Assembly: GCA_018823415.1 (NCBI GenBank)
Contig: JAHJIN010000457.1
Location: forward strand, 1-64,000
Length of the DNA: 64,000 nt
Reading direction: 5' to 3'
DNA from: Chloroflexota bacterium
GTDB taxonomy: Bacteria > Chloroflexota > JAHJIN01
Shown: piece by piece, positions 50,097 through 58,159 of the stretch
How positions within the stretch are numbered: position 1 is the first letter of the stretch
Layout: every line of letters begins with the position of its first letter
Translations under genes and position numbers: made by a program
Notes under the pieces: model-generated
Database searches by the model: none
What the model saw: only the letters and a program-made list of their open reading frames with translations
What the model was told of the DNA's origin: nothing

Positions 50097-51061
50097 CTTC
50101 TCGCCAGCGCATAGTCGACCAGGGACCACAATACCTGCCGGGCGTCATTGTCGGGCAGCGTGGTCAGTGCGGCCTGGCTGCGCCGGGCGTGGTCGCGGGC
50201 TTCTGTTAAGGCCAATTCGATGGCGCCGGACTGGCAAATGACCGCGCTGGCGGCGCGCACGTGGGCCGTGCAGCGCTGGCCGGCCAGCACGGCGCGGACC
50301 GGGTCATCGGCCCCGGCCTGTTCCAGGTGGTAGATGATGGGCAGGGTGATGAGACCCTGGCGCAAATCGCTGCCGACCGGCTTGCCCAGCCGGTCCTGAT
50401 CGCCCACCAGGTCCAGCACGTCATCCACGATCTGGTAGGCCAGGCCCAGTTCGCGCCCGAAAGCATCCAGGGCTGCGAGTTGCGCGTCGCTGGCCCCGGC
50501 CAGCAGCCCGGCCATCTCGGCTGATGCGGCCAGGAACGCGGCCGTCTTGGCCTCGATGCGTCGGACATATTCCTCGCGGTTGCCAGACTGACTCTGCGCG
50601 GTGACTGACTGGCGGATCTCCCCGGCGCACATGGCCCGCAGCACGCCGGCATAGACCTGGAGGAGGCGCGGTTGCCCCAGGTCGGCTATCAGCGCGATAG
50701 ACTGGGCCAGCAAATAGTCGCCGGCCAGGACGGTGGCCCCGGTGGGCCAGACGGTGTGCAGCGTGTGGCGGCCCCGACGTTCAGCCGCGTCGTCCACCAC
50801 ATCGTCATGGATGAGCGTGGCGGCGTGCAGTAGGTCCAGGGCCGCGGCCAGGCGATAGACTGACGTCAGCGGGGCGCCCATCATGTGCCCGGCCAGGACC
50901 GCCAGCGCGGGCCGCAGTTGCTTGCCGCCACTCACCGCGTGGCGGAGTGCCGTGCCCAGCGGCTCGGTCGCGTCGGCCAGCGCGTCCTGGGTGACGCGCT
51001 CTACCTGCGCCAGTTCCGGGCGAATGGGTTCCAACAAGTCATCGAGTAACAAGGTGCTCAT
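50090..51061 (-). CDS. Polyprenyl diphosphate synthase (trans)
   Basis: A 323-residue trans-isoprenyl synthase with the two Asp-rich motifs LIHDDVVDDA and YQIVDDVLDLVGD, plus GGKQLRPALAVLAGHM. It elongates allylic diphosphates with isopentenyl diphosphate to the quinone side chain (octaprenyl/nonaprenyl type by similarity; chain length not readable). It begins at ATG 51061, overlapping the radical SAM stop (ATGA), and is tail-to-tail with menG. Confidence 0.93.
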   Translation of the reverse strand: MSTLLLDDLLEPIRPELAQVERVTQDALADATEPLGTALRHAVSGGKQLRPALAVLAGHMMGAPLTSVYRLAAALDLLHAATLIHDDVVDDAAERRGRHTLHTVWPTGATVLAGDYLLAQSIALIADLGQPRLLQVYAGVLRAMCAGEIRQSVTAQSQSGNREEYVRRIEAKTAAFLAASAEMAGLLAGASDAQLAALDAFGRELGLAYQIVDDVLDLVGDQDRLGKPVGSDLRQGLITLPIIYHLEQAGADDPVRAVLAGQRCTAHVRAASAVICQSGAIELALTEARDHARRSQAALTTLPDNDARQVLWSLVDYALARSQ

Positions 51062-52353
51062 CCGATTTCTGGTGCCTGGGCGACCTCCGGGGTTTTGCGA
51101 GCCTCGGAGGTCTGTTCCTGGTTGGCATGGATAAAGCACGAGGGGTCTTCGGCCAGAAGGTTGCCGGTGACGGCCAGTGTCCGGCCCCGGCAGCCGCCGC
51201 ACAGCTTGCGATACTCGCACTCGCCGCAGCGTCCTTGCAGCCGGTGCTCCCGGTCTCGCAGGTCCTGGAAAATGGGGGCATCGGCCCAGATGGTTTTGAA
51301 CGGTGTCTCGCGCACGTTGCCGCAGGGCACCTCGATAAAGGGGCAGGGCCAGACCTCGCCGTTGGGCTTTATGTATACAAAGCCGCGCCCGGCCGAGCAG
51401 CCGTGAAAGACGGTTTCCGCCAACCGCAGGAGCGGACCACCCCGGATGCCGTTTTGCTGGAGCAGGAAAGGCCAGTATTGCGGCCCGGCCACCGGCTCCA
51501 TGATGGCCTGCGACACGCGCTGCGCCTGGGCCATAAAGCGGATCAGCCGTTCGTTGGCCCCCAGGTCCAGGGCAGCTTGTTCGATGGCGTGGCCCCGGCC
51601 CACCGGCACCAGTTGGTACATGATGAGGATAGCCGTCCCCAGCTCGTCCAGCAGGCCCATCAGCGACTCTAACTGGTCCAGGTTGTATTCCATGGCCGTG
51701 ATGTTGATGTGCAGCGGGATACCGGCCCGGCGCAGGGCTTCGATACCCCGTAGCGCTGCGTCGAACGCGCCGGGCTGGTTGCGCACGTAATCGTGCGTGG
51801 CGGCGTCAAACCCGTCCAGGCTCACCGCCCCGATGGCGACTCCGTAGCGACGCAGGTCCCGGGCCACCGCGTCGTCGATGAGGGTGGCGTTGGTGGCGAT
51901 GGTGTTGGTAAAGCCCAGCGCTTGTGAGTAGGCCAACAGCTCCATCAGGTCGCCGCGCATCAGCGGCTCGCCGCCGGTGTAGGCCATCATGCGAAACTCG
52001 CTCACCTCGGCCAGTTGGTCAAAGAGACGCTTGGCCTCCTGGGTGGTGAGTTCGTCCGGCGAGCGCTGGCCGCCGGAGGTGTGACAGTGGATGCAGCGCA
52101 GGTTACAGGCCGCCGTCATCTCCCAGACCGGGTGCGCCGGAAAGCCGATGCAGCCCTGGCCCCGGGACCCGGCCGCGCCGGGGATGCACTTGACGCCATA
52201 GTTGACCGCCCAATAGGGTAACTGGCGCCAGCGCACCAGCGCACTCATGTACAGCGCGCTTCCAAGCTGTCGCAGCAGCAGGCTCGGCGGCCACCAATAG
52301 GTCCGCACCTTGCGCGCGGGGCGCTCACCCCATTCCGATAGCCAATCGTTCAT
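51058..52353 (-). CDS. Radical SAM protein with SPASM domain in the quinone cluster
   Basis: A 431-residue radical SAM enzyme: the cluster motif is CNLRCIHCHT, with YTGGEPLMRGD. A SPASM/auxiliary-cluster region has CPFIEVPCGNVRETPF, CGECEYRKLCGGCRG and CFIHAN. It resembles the AhbC/NirJ/PqqE-like group. An N-terminal about 75 residues with hydrophobic helices may associate with the membrane. Substrate unknown. Its coupling to polyprenyl-diphosphate synthase (ATGA) and position next to UbiA suggest quinone or prenylated-cofactor metabolism, which is inference. Confidence 0.88.
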   Translation of the reverse strand: MNDWLSEWGERPARKVRTYWWPPSLLLRQLGSALYMSALVRWRQLPYWAVNYGVKCIPGAAGSRGQGCIGFPAHPVWEMTAACNLRCIHCHTSGGQRSPDELTTQEAKRLFDQLAEVSEFRMMAYTGGEPLMRGDLMELLAYSQALGFTNTIATNATLIDDAVARDLRRYGVAIGAVSLDGFDAATHDYVRNQPGAFDAALRGIEALRRAGIPLHINITAMEYNLDQLESLMGLLDELGTAILIMYQLVPVGRGHAIEQAALDLGANERLIRFMAQAQRVSQAIMEPVAGPQYWPFLLQQNGIRGGPLLRLAETVFHGCSAGRGFVYIKPNGEVWPCPFIEVPCGNVRETPFKTIWADAPIFQDLRDREHRLQGRCGECEYRKLCGGCRGRTLAVTGNLLAEDPSCFIHANQEQTSEARKTPEVAQAPEIG

Positions 52354-52374
52354 GCAGCCTCACAGATAGAATGT

Positions 52375-52405
52375 ACGTAGGTCAAGTTGGCAACTTGACC
52401 TACGT
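52375..52405. repeat. 31-bp palindrome overlapping the UbiA-gene stop codon (family P, copy 2)
   Basis: Arms ACGTAGGTCAAGTTG and CAACTTGACCTACGT around a single base. Relative to copy 1 (13535-13561) the arm differs at two positions, and both are compensated in the other arm. The UbiA TAG stop lies inside. Confidence 0.8.
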
Positions 52406-53323
52406 CAGCAAGAAAGCCACGATATACACCGCCGTGGTACCCAGGTTCACCAGAATGGTGGCCCCGCAGAGCCGTTCCAGCGTGCCCCGGTCCCGCCAGC
52501 CGCCGCGCACCACGAGGGTCACCAGCACCACCGAGAGGGCCAGCACCGGCAGGTAGAGCAGCCCGGCCAGCAGCGGCACGCCCAGGGTCAGGGAAACCAG
52601 CATCCCGGCCCAGGCTCCCACGCCGGCGAATCCGTAGACAAGGGCGGCTCGCTCCGGCCCCAGACGCACCGTCAGGTTTCGTTTCCCGGCCTGCGCGTCG
52701 GCCAGATGGTCCGGGAACTCGTTGAGCAGGATCACGTTGAAAATGGTCAGGCCGATGGGGATGGACATCCAGTGGACCACCGGCGGAATGTCGCCGGCTT
52801 GCAGGTAATAGCCCACGGCCACCGGCAGCCAGCCGTAGCAAAAGGCGATCCACAGCTCGCCCAGGCCGGTGCTTACCCAACGCACCGGCCGTGCCGAGTA
52901 AAAGAACCCGCCCAGCAGGGCCACGGCCATAAAAGGCAGCGTCCACGGCCCGGTCCCGTAGCCAAACTGGAGGATGACGGCCACCCCGATGGCCAACGCC
53001 ACGCTGACCAGCGAGGCCCACAGGGGCGCGCCCCGAGAGACCCGGCCTTGCTGTACCATCTGCGAGCCGCCGGCAAAGCGGCTGCCGCCCAGTTCCCCGG
53101 CGATGGTGTCCTCCTCATAGTCCCAGTACTCGCCGGCGAAATACGTCGCCAGCATCACCAGCACCACGCCGGCCACGCCCCACAGGCCCACGTCCCAGCG
53201 AAACGCGCCGGTCAACCGCCAGGCCAGCACCATTCCCAGGACAAAGGGTAGCACCCCCACGGAATGGAACGGCAGCCGGGCCAGGGCCAGCCAGGCGGAT
53301 ACTCGTTGGCCTATCGTGGACAT
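52400..53323 (-). CDS. UbiA-family prenyltransferase (MenA-like)
   Basis: A 307-residue, nine-helix membrane prenyltransferase. The first Asp-rich motif reads GEYWDYEEDTIAGELGGSRF, and the second is NEFPDHLADAQAGKRNL. It transfers a polyprenyl chain to an aromatic acceptor (likely a naphthoate for menaquinone). GAGGAG precedes ATG 53323. Downstream on the same strand are the radical SAM and polyprenyl-diphosphate synthase genes, and convergent menG supplies the methylation step. A MenA assignment is probable, not proven. Confidence 0.88.
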   Translation of the reverse strand: MSTIGQRVSAWLALARLPFHSVGVLPFVLGMVLAWRLTGAFRWDVGLWGVAGVVLVMLATYFAGEYWDYEEDTIAGELGGSRFAGGSQMVQQGRVSRGAPLWASLVSVALAIGVAVILQFGYGTGPWTLPFMAVALLGGFFYSARPVRWVSTGLGELWIAFCYGWLPVAVGYYLQAGDIPPVVHWMSIPIGLTIFNVILLNEFPDHLADAQAGKRNLTVRLGPERAALVYGFAGVGAWAGMLVSLTLGVPLLAGLLYLPVLALSVVLVTLVVRGGWRDRGTLERLCGATILVNLGTTAVYIVAFLLT

Positions 53324-53408
53324 GACACATTCTCCTCAGCTGAAGCGTTCATATCTATATCGTCACGGCCGGTGGAGCGGGTTTCACGCCGCGCGCGCCC
53401 GCAAACCA

Positions 53409-53437
53409 TTGCCTGACTCGGCGATTTCTGGTACAAT
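53409..53437 (+). promoter_or_regulatory. Promoter of the 124-residue membrane protein gene
   Basis: TTGCCT (53409-53414), 17-bp spacer, TACAAT (53432-53437) with TGG extended -10. Confidence 0.75.
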
Positions 53438-53470
53438 ACCCCCGATCTCGCTGCGTGGAGGAACCGCGAT

Positions 53471-53845
53471 ATGAAGGATTCGCGACGACCGGGAACCGAG
53501 TTGCTGATGGAACTGGGCGCCTTTGCGATTTTGGTCGCCTCTGTCTCGCTGTTGTGGAGAGACAACCTGCTGCTGTTCATTGTGATGCTGATCGAATGTC
53601 CCATCGCGTTGATCCTGTGGCACGACCGGCTCACCGTCTGCTTTTTTCTCATCATCGGCGTGCTGGGCACCCTGGCGGAAGGGGTATTCATCCAGTTTGG
53701 CGTCTGGCAGTATAACAATCCCACCTTCCTGGGCGTGCCCCTGTGGTTCCCGTTGGCCTTTGGCACTACCGGTCTCATCGGGAGCCGGCTGGCCCAGACG
53801 CTTGTCGCCATCTGGGATCGAGTCAGCCCACCGACGACCGGCTAA
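53471..53845 (+). CDS. Small integral membrane protein, unknown
   Basis: A 124-residue protein with four hydrophobic helices (ELGAFAILVASVSLLW, LLFIVMLIECPIALILWH, CFFLIIGVLGTLAEGVFI, PLWFPLAFGTTGLIG). It has a WQYNNPTFLGVPLWFP loop similar to that seen in DUF2878-like membrane proteins. GGAG lies upstream of ATG 53471. Own promoter. No catalytic motif. Confidence 0.7.
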   Translation: MKDSRRPGTELLMELGAFAILVASVSLLWRDNLLLFIVMLIECPIALILWHDRLTVCFFLIIGVLGTLAEGVFIQFGVWQYNNPTFLGVPLWFPLAFGTTGLIGSRLAQTLVAIWDRVSPPTTG

Positions 53846-53894
53846 CGCGGTTCATTATACTGTACCCCTCGGGGAAAAACAAGACCGGCCCATG

Positions 53895-53925
53895 AAAAAA
53901 GCCCCACCGGGAGAGCCGGTGAGGC
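53895..53925 (-). terminator. Rho-independent terminator downstream of tRNA-Arg
   Basis: Minus strand GCCTCACCGG, loop CTCTC, CCGGTGGGGC (10 bp with one G-U), then TTTTTT. Textbook terminator for the tRNA transcript. Confidence 0.9.
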
Positions 53926-53936
53926 GACGATGCCGT

Positions 53937-54013
53937 TGGCGCGCCCGGAGGGATTCGAACCCCCGACTCCCAGTTCCGAAGACTGGAGCTCTAGTCCGCT
54001 GAGCTACGGGCGC
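53937..54013 (-). tRNA. tRNA-Arg(UCG), encoded CCA
   Basis: Minus strand GCGCCCGTAGCTCAGC opens the gene. Acceptor stem GCGCCCG/CGGGCGC, D-arm GCTC..GAGC, anticodon stem CCAGT/ACTGG with loop CTTCGGA (anticodon TCG), and T-arm GGGGGTTCGAATCCCTC. The discriminator is G and CCA is encoded. Reads CGA arginine codons. Followed by a strong terminator. Confidence 0.95.
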
Positions 54014-54081
54014 TTGTGCCAGGTTGATTATATCCCACGACCCAGGCGGCGTCAAGCGCACTGGCCGATTTTTGTCGCAGG

Positions 54082-54090
54082 TGGTATAAT
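54082..54090 (+). promoter_or_regulatory. Extended -10 promoter of the class I aldolase gene
   Basis: TGG followed by TATAAT (54085-54090). No good -35 at the standard distance. About 40 bp from the start codon. Confidence 0.6.
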
Positions 54091-54130
54091 GGGGGTAGAA
54101 TAGCACCATACGAAAAAGGAGGGCATTACC

Positions 54131-55204
54131 ATGTACGACTATCAGGGAATCCAGGCATTGCTGGGCAACGAGGCTGAGGGTCTGCTGACCCATCAGTGCC
54201 AGACCATCGACAAGGCGCAATTGCACCTGCCGGGGCCAGATTTCGTGGACCGGGTCTGGCTGCCGACCGACCGGTCACCGGTGGTGTTGCGCAACCTGCA
54301 GGCATTGTTCGATCACGGTCGGCTGGGCGGCACCGGCTATCTCTCTATTCTGCCGGTGGACCAGGGCATCGAGCACTCGGCCGGGGCCTCGTTTGCGCCC
54401 AATCCCATCTACTTTGACCCGGCGAACATTGTGAGGCTTGCCATCGAAGGCGGGTGCAACGCCGTGGCGTCCACGCTGGGCGTGCTCGGCGCAATAGCCC
54501 GCCAATACGCCCACAAGATCCCCTTTATCCTCAAGTTCAACCACAACGAACTGCTTACCTATCCCAACAAGCACGATCAGGTGTTTTTTGCCTCCATCCC
54601 GCAGGCGTTCGAGATGGGCGCCGTGGCCGTGGGGGCTACCATCTATTTCGGCGCGCCAGAATCCACACGCCAGATCGTGGAGGTGAGCCAGGCCTTTCAG
54701 ATGGCCCACGAGTTGGGCATGGCGACCATTCTGTGGTGCTATTTGCGCAACCCGGCGTTCAAGACGGGCGGCGTGGACTATCATGCCAGCGCCGACCTCA
54801 CCGGACAGGCCAACCACCTGGGCGCCACCATCGAGGCGGACATTATCAAGCAAAAGCTCCCGGTGAACAATGGCGGGTACAAGGCTGTGCGCCAGGAAGA
54901 CTCGGGCTATGGCAAGCTTGACGAGCGCATCTATACCCAGCTGACCACCGATCATCCCATCGACCTGGTACGCTATCAGGTGGCGAACAACTATATGGGC
55001 CGGGTGGGGTTGATCAACTCGGGTGGGGCTGCGGGCAAGAACGACCTGGCCGAAGCGGTCTATACCGCCGTGGTCAACAAGCGCGGCGGGGGCATGGGCC
55101 TCATCAGCGGGCGCAAGGCGTTCCAAAAGCCCATGAGCGAGGGCGTCGCGTTGCTGAATGCTATCCAAGACGTGTATCTGTGTCCTGAAGTGACCGTGGC
55201 CTGA
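54131..55204 (+). CDS. fba: Class I fructose-bisphosphate aldolase (DhnA/FbaB type)
   Basis: A 357-residue class I, Schiff-base aldolase of the archaeal/DhnA family, cleaving fructose-1,6-bisphosphate in glycolysis/gluconeogenesis. Signatures are [35 protein letters not shown], and [19 protein letters not shown] with the likely catalytic Lys. AAAAAGGAGG precedes ATG 54131. It has its own promoter and probably reads into the zinc-ribbon gene 29 bp downstream. Confidence 0.93.
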   Translation: MYDYQGIQALLGNEAEGLLTHQCQTIDKAQLHLPGPDFVDRVWLPTDRSPVVLRNLQALFDHGRLGGTGYLSILPVDQGIEHSAGASFAPNPIYFDPANIVRLAIEGGCNAVASTLGVLGAIARQYAHKIPFILKFNHNELLTYPNKHDQVFFASIPQAFEMGAVAVGATIYFGAPESTRQIVEVSQAFQMAHELGMATILWCYLRNPAFKTGGVDYHASADLTGQANHLGATIEADIIKQKLPVNNGGYKAVRQEDSGYGKLDERIYTQLTTDHPIDLVRYQVANNYMGRVGLINSGGAAGKNDLAEAVYTAVVNKRGGGMGLISGRKAFQKPMSEGVALLNAIQDVYLCPEVTVA

Positions 55205-55233
55205 GCATATCGACACCATAGCGGAGGAAAACC

Positions 55234-56232
55234 ATGAATTGTCCCAATTGCGGTCAACCGATCGCGCCTGACGAAGTGTTTTGCGGCCATTGCGGCACCC
55301 AGCTGGCACCACCAGAGCCGATTGCGCCGCCAGCGTCTCCCACCGTGCCCGTGACGCCCGTTGCGACCAAGCCGGCCCGCTCGCTGCCCGTGGTGCCCAT
55401 CGTCGTGGGCGTGGCGGTGGTGCTGTTGATCTGCTGCGTGTGCCTGGGGGTTGTAGGCCTGGTGGGTGGCCTGTGCGCCATGCCGCTGCCTGATACCGAG
55501 CCCACGCCAGTGGCTACCGAACGGCCCATCGCCCAGCCCACGCTGGGTGCCGAGGCCACCGCGGTGCGGCCCGCGACCGCCGGCCCCACAATCGTGATGC
55601 CCACGGCGGAGCTGCCATTCCCCGGCGACACGCCGCTGCGCATCACCAGTTATGCCCAAAACACCAGCTCCCTGAGCAATTCGGCAGTCGAGATCATGGG
55701 TGACGTGGAAAACACGTCCAACAAGGCGGTGGATACGGGCTTTTACCTGGTGTACGTGACCCTGAAGGACCAGAACGGCCAGGTGATCAAGACGAGCAAG
55801 GACCTGACCACGCGCTTGCAGCGGCCTATCCTCCAGCCCGGGCAAAAGTCGTGCTTTCGCTCGTTTTTCAAGGCCGAGGATTTTGGCTTTGCCCTGGCCG
55901 ATGTGGCCCGGCTGGAAGCCGTGGTGCGGGAGGACCCGGCCGGCCACGAGGCGTATACCATCGAGCTGACCACGAGCAACGTCAAGCGCACCGGCAATGC
56001 CGTCACCGGCGACGTTACCAACGATACCCAATACGCCACCCGGTCGGTGTTTATCCTGGTCACGCTGTACGACAGCGCCGGGCAGGTCATTGGCGTGCAC
56101 TATGGGACCCGGGTCGGTGACGAGCAGCTTGCGCCCGGCGGCACCATGAAGTTTACGTACAATATCATCTCGTCTGATGCGGCCTCAACCAAGTCGTTTG
56201 ACGTGTTGGTTATTGCGTACAAGCAAACATAG
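55234..56232 (+). CDS. Zinc-ribbon, single-TM protein with two FxLYD-like beta domains
   Basis: 332 residues. An N-terminal zinc ribbon (MNCPNCGQPIAPDEVFCGHCG) faces the cytoplasm, then a Pro-rich stretch and one membrane helix (PVVPIVVGVAVVLLICCVCL). A Thr/Pro linker leads to two exported beta domains of FxLYD type (VEIMGDVENTSNKAVDTGFY and NAVTGDVTNDTQYATRSVFI). GGAGG lies before ATG 55234. Function unknown; similar architecture is common among Chloroflexota surface proteins. Confidence 0.8.
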   Translation: MNCPNCGQPIAPDEVFCGHCGTQLAPPEPIAPPASPTVPVTPVATKPARSLPVVPIVVGVAVVLLICCVCLGVVGLVGGLCAMPLPDTEPTPVATERPIAQPTLGAEATAVRPATAGPTIVMPTAELPFPGDTPLRITSYAQNTSSLSNSAVEIMGDVENTSNKAVDTGFYLVYVTLKDQNGQVIKTSKDLTTRLQRPILQPGQKSCFRSFFKAEDFGFALADVARLEAVVREDPAGHEAYTIELTTSNVKRTGNAVTGDVTNDTQYATRSVFILVTLYDSAGQVIGVHYGTRVGDEQLAPGGTMKFTYNIISSDAASTKSFDVLVIAYKQT

Positions 56233-56274
56233 GGTGATTACGCGCACCCGGCCTCTTGGTTCCGCGCCATCACC

Positions 56275-57096
56275 ATGACCGTACAACCCGTACAGCTTAT
56301 CGTCAACGCCGACGACTGGGGCCGGTCGCCTGGCGTCAACGCCGGCATTGAGGCGGCCCACCGGGACGGCATCGTCACCAGCACCACGGCGCTGATGAAT
56401 GTGCCCGGCGCTGGCGAAGCCCTGCGCGGCCTGCACGCACGCTGCCCGGCCCTGGGTCTGGGCGTACACCTGAACCTGACACTGGGCCGGCCGCTGCTGG
56501 GCGAACGCGTGCCGTCGCTGACCCGGCCTGACGGGTCGTTCTACCCGCTGGGCCGGGCCGCCGGCCGGATGCACCTGCCCGAGGTCCGGGCCGAGTTGCG
56601 CGCCCAGGTGGAGGTGTTCCTGGAGGCCGCGGTACCGCTGGACCACCTGGACTGCCACCAGCATGCCCTGGTCTTGCACCCGGCGCTGCTGCAAGCTTGG
56701 CTGGACCTGGCTGTCGAATATCGCGTGCCCATCCGCCAGCCGGTGCCCGATAGCGCCCGGGGTTGGCGGGGCCGCTGGTCGTGGCGGGGCATCTGGCGCG
56801 AGGCCCGCGAGCGCACGCAGCGCGCCGGTGTGCCCGTGCCGGCCCGGTTCATCGACACGTTCTACGGCCGGCGTGCCACCTGGCCGCATCTGCTTGCCGT
56901 CATCGACCGGCTGGCGCCGGGCGTGTCCGAGTTGCTCTGCCATCCGGGCCACATTGACCAGGCCCTGCGCGCCGGGGGCGAGTACGTCGAGCCGCGCGCC
57001 GAGGAGTTGCGCATCCTCACCGACCCGACCGTGCGCCAGCGTCTGGCGTCGCATCGCGTCGAACTCGTCACCTTTGCTGTTCTCAACCTTTCATAG
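56275..57096 (+). CDS. ChbG/YdjC-family carbohydrate deacetylase
   Basis: A 273-residue YdjC-type deacetylase. Metal/catalytic motifs are LIVNADDWGRSPGVN (two Asp), GLGVHLNLT (His), LDHLDCHQHALV (His-Gln-His) and LLCHPGHIDQ. It removes acetyl groups from N-acetyl sugars (for example chito-oligosaccharides or cellobiose-like glycans); the substrate here is unknown. There is no evident Shine-Dalgarno before ATG 56275. It is followed within 17 bp by the adenosine deaminase-family gene. Confidence 0.9.
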   Translation: MTVQPVQLIVNADDWGRSPGVNAGIEAAHRDGIVTSTTALMNVPGAGEALRGLHARCPALGLGVHLNLTLGRPLLGERVPSLTRPDGSFYPLGRAAGRMHLPEVRAELRAQVEVFLEAAVPLDHLDCHQHALVLHPALLQAWLDLAVEYRVPIRQPVPDSARGWRGRWSWRGIWREARERTQRAGVPVPARFIDTFYGRRATWPHLLAVIDRLAPGVSELLCHPGHIDQALRAGGEYVEPRAEELRILTDPTVRQRLASHRVELVTFAVLNLS

Positions 57097-57113
57097 AATC
57101 GCAAGGAGTAGTC

Positions 57114-58151
57114 ATGGATCTGTACGATATCATCGCCGCCATGCCCAAGGTCGAGTTGCACGTTCACCTGGAAGGCAGCATCCGGCCACAGACTTTGTTG
57201 GAGCTGGCCCGGCGCAATGCTGTGGCCCTGCCCGCGCACGATGAAGCCAGCCTCCACGAGTTCTATCGCTTTCGCGACTTTGACCACTTTATCCAGGTGT
57301 ACCTGACCATCATCGGCTGCCTCAAGACGCCGGATGATTATCGCCTCATCGCCTACGAATTTGGGGCCGACATGGCCAGGCAGCACATTCGCTACGCCGA
57401 GGTGACGTTTACCCCCGAGACCAACATCCGGGCCAACGGCCTGTCTTTTGACGTAATTCTGGCCGCTCTGAACGACGGGCGCGCCCAGGCGTACCGGGAT
57501 TTCGGCGTGCGGTTCCAGTGGGTGCTGGACATCTCGCGCAACCTGCGCGAGACAGCTGTACCGGTGGCGCGCTGGGCCGTCGAAGCCCAGGACCGGGGCG
57601 TGGTGGCCCTGGGGCTGGGCGGGCCGGAGGTGGGTCACCCGCCCGAGTTGTACGCCGAGGCGTTCGACTATGCCCGGGCTGCCGGTCTGCACTGCGTGCC
57701 CCACGCCGGCGAGCTAGGCGGTCCCCCCAGTGTGTGGGGCGCCATCCGGGCCCTCCATGCCGAGCGTATCGGCCACGGCGTGCGCAGCATCGAGGACCCG
57801 GCTCTGGTGGCGTATCTGCATGAACACCATCTCCCCATCGAGGTCTGTCCCACCAGCAACCTGTGCCTGGGCATCTATCCCTCGTACGAGGCGCACCCGT
57901 TCCGCCGGCTGTGGGAGGCCGGCGTCTATATCACCGTCAACTCGGACGACCCACCGCTGTTCAATACCAACCTGGTCCGCGAATATACCGTGCTGGCCGA
58001 CCACATGGGCTTTTCGGCGGCTGACCTGGGACAACTCAGCCTTAATGCACTGCACGCCAGCTTTTTGCCGGCTGACGAAAAGACCCGGCTGGAGGCCGAG
58101 TTTCTGGACGAGTTGAGCCGGCTGCAATCCACCATCGAGCATGACGCGTGA
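57114..58151 (+). CDS. Adenosine deaminase-family amidohydrolase
   Basis: A 345-residue TIM-barrel metal-dependent deaminase. Metal ligands are in MPKVELHVHLEGSIRPQ (HxH), HAGELGGPPSV, IGHGVRSIEDP and ITVNSDDPPLFNT. It converts adenosine-like substrates to inosine-like products. Aminodeoxyfutalosine deaminase of an alternative menaquinone pathway is a close family alternative, and sequence reading cannot separate them. AAGGAG precedes ATG 57114; 8 bp to the next gene. Confidence 0.9.
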   Translation: MDLYDIIAAMPKVELHVHLEGSIRPQTLLELARRNAVALPAHDEASLHEFYRFRDFDHFIQVYLTIIGCLKTPDDYRLIAYEFGADMARQHIRYAEVTFTPETNIRANGLSFDVILAALNDGRAQAYRDFGVRFQWVLDISRNLRETAVPVARWAVEAQDRGVVALGLGGPEVGHPPELYAEAFDYARAAGLHCVPHAGELGGPPSVWGAIRALHAERIGHGVRSIEDPALVAYLHEHHLPIEVCPTSNLCLGIYPSYEAHPFRRLWEAGVYITVNSDDPPLFNTNLVREYTVLADHMGFSAADLGQLSLNALHASFLPADEKTRLEAEFLDELSRLQSTIEHDA

Positions 58152-58159
58152 GGTGAACC

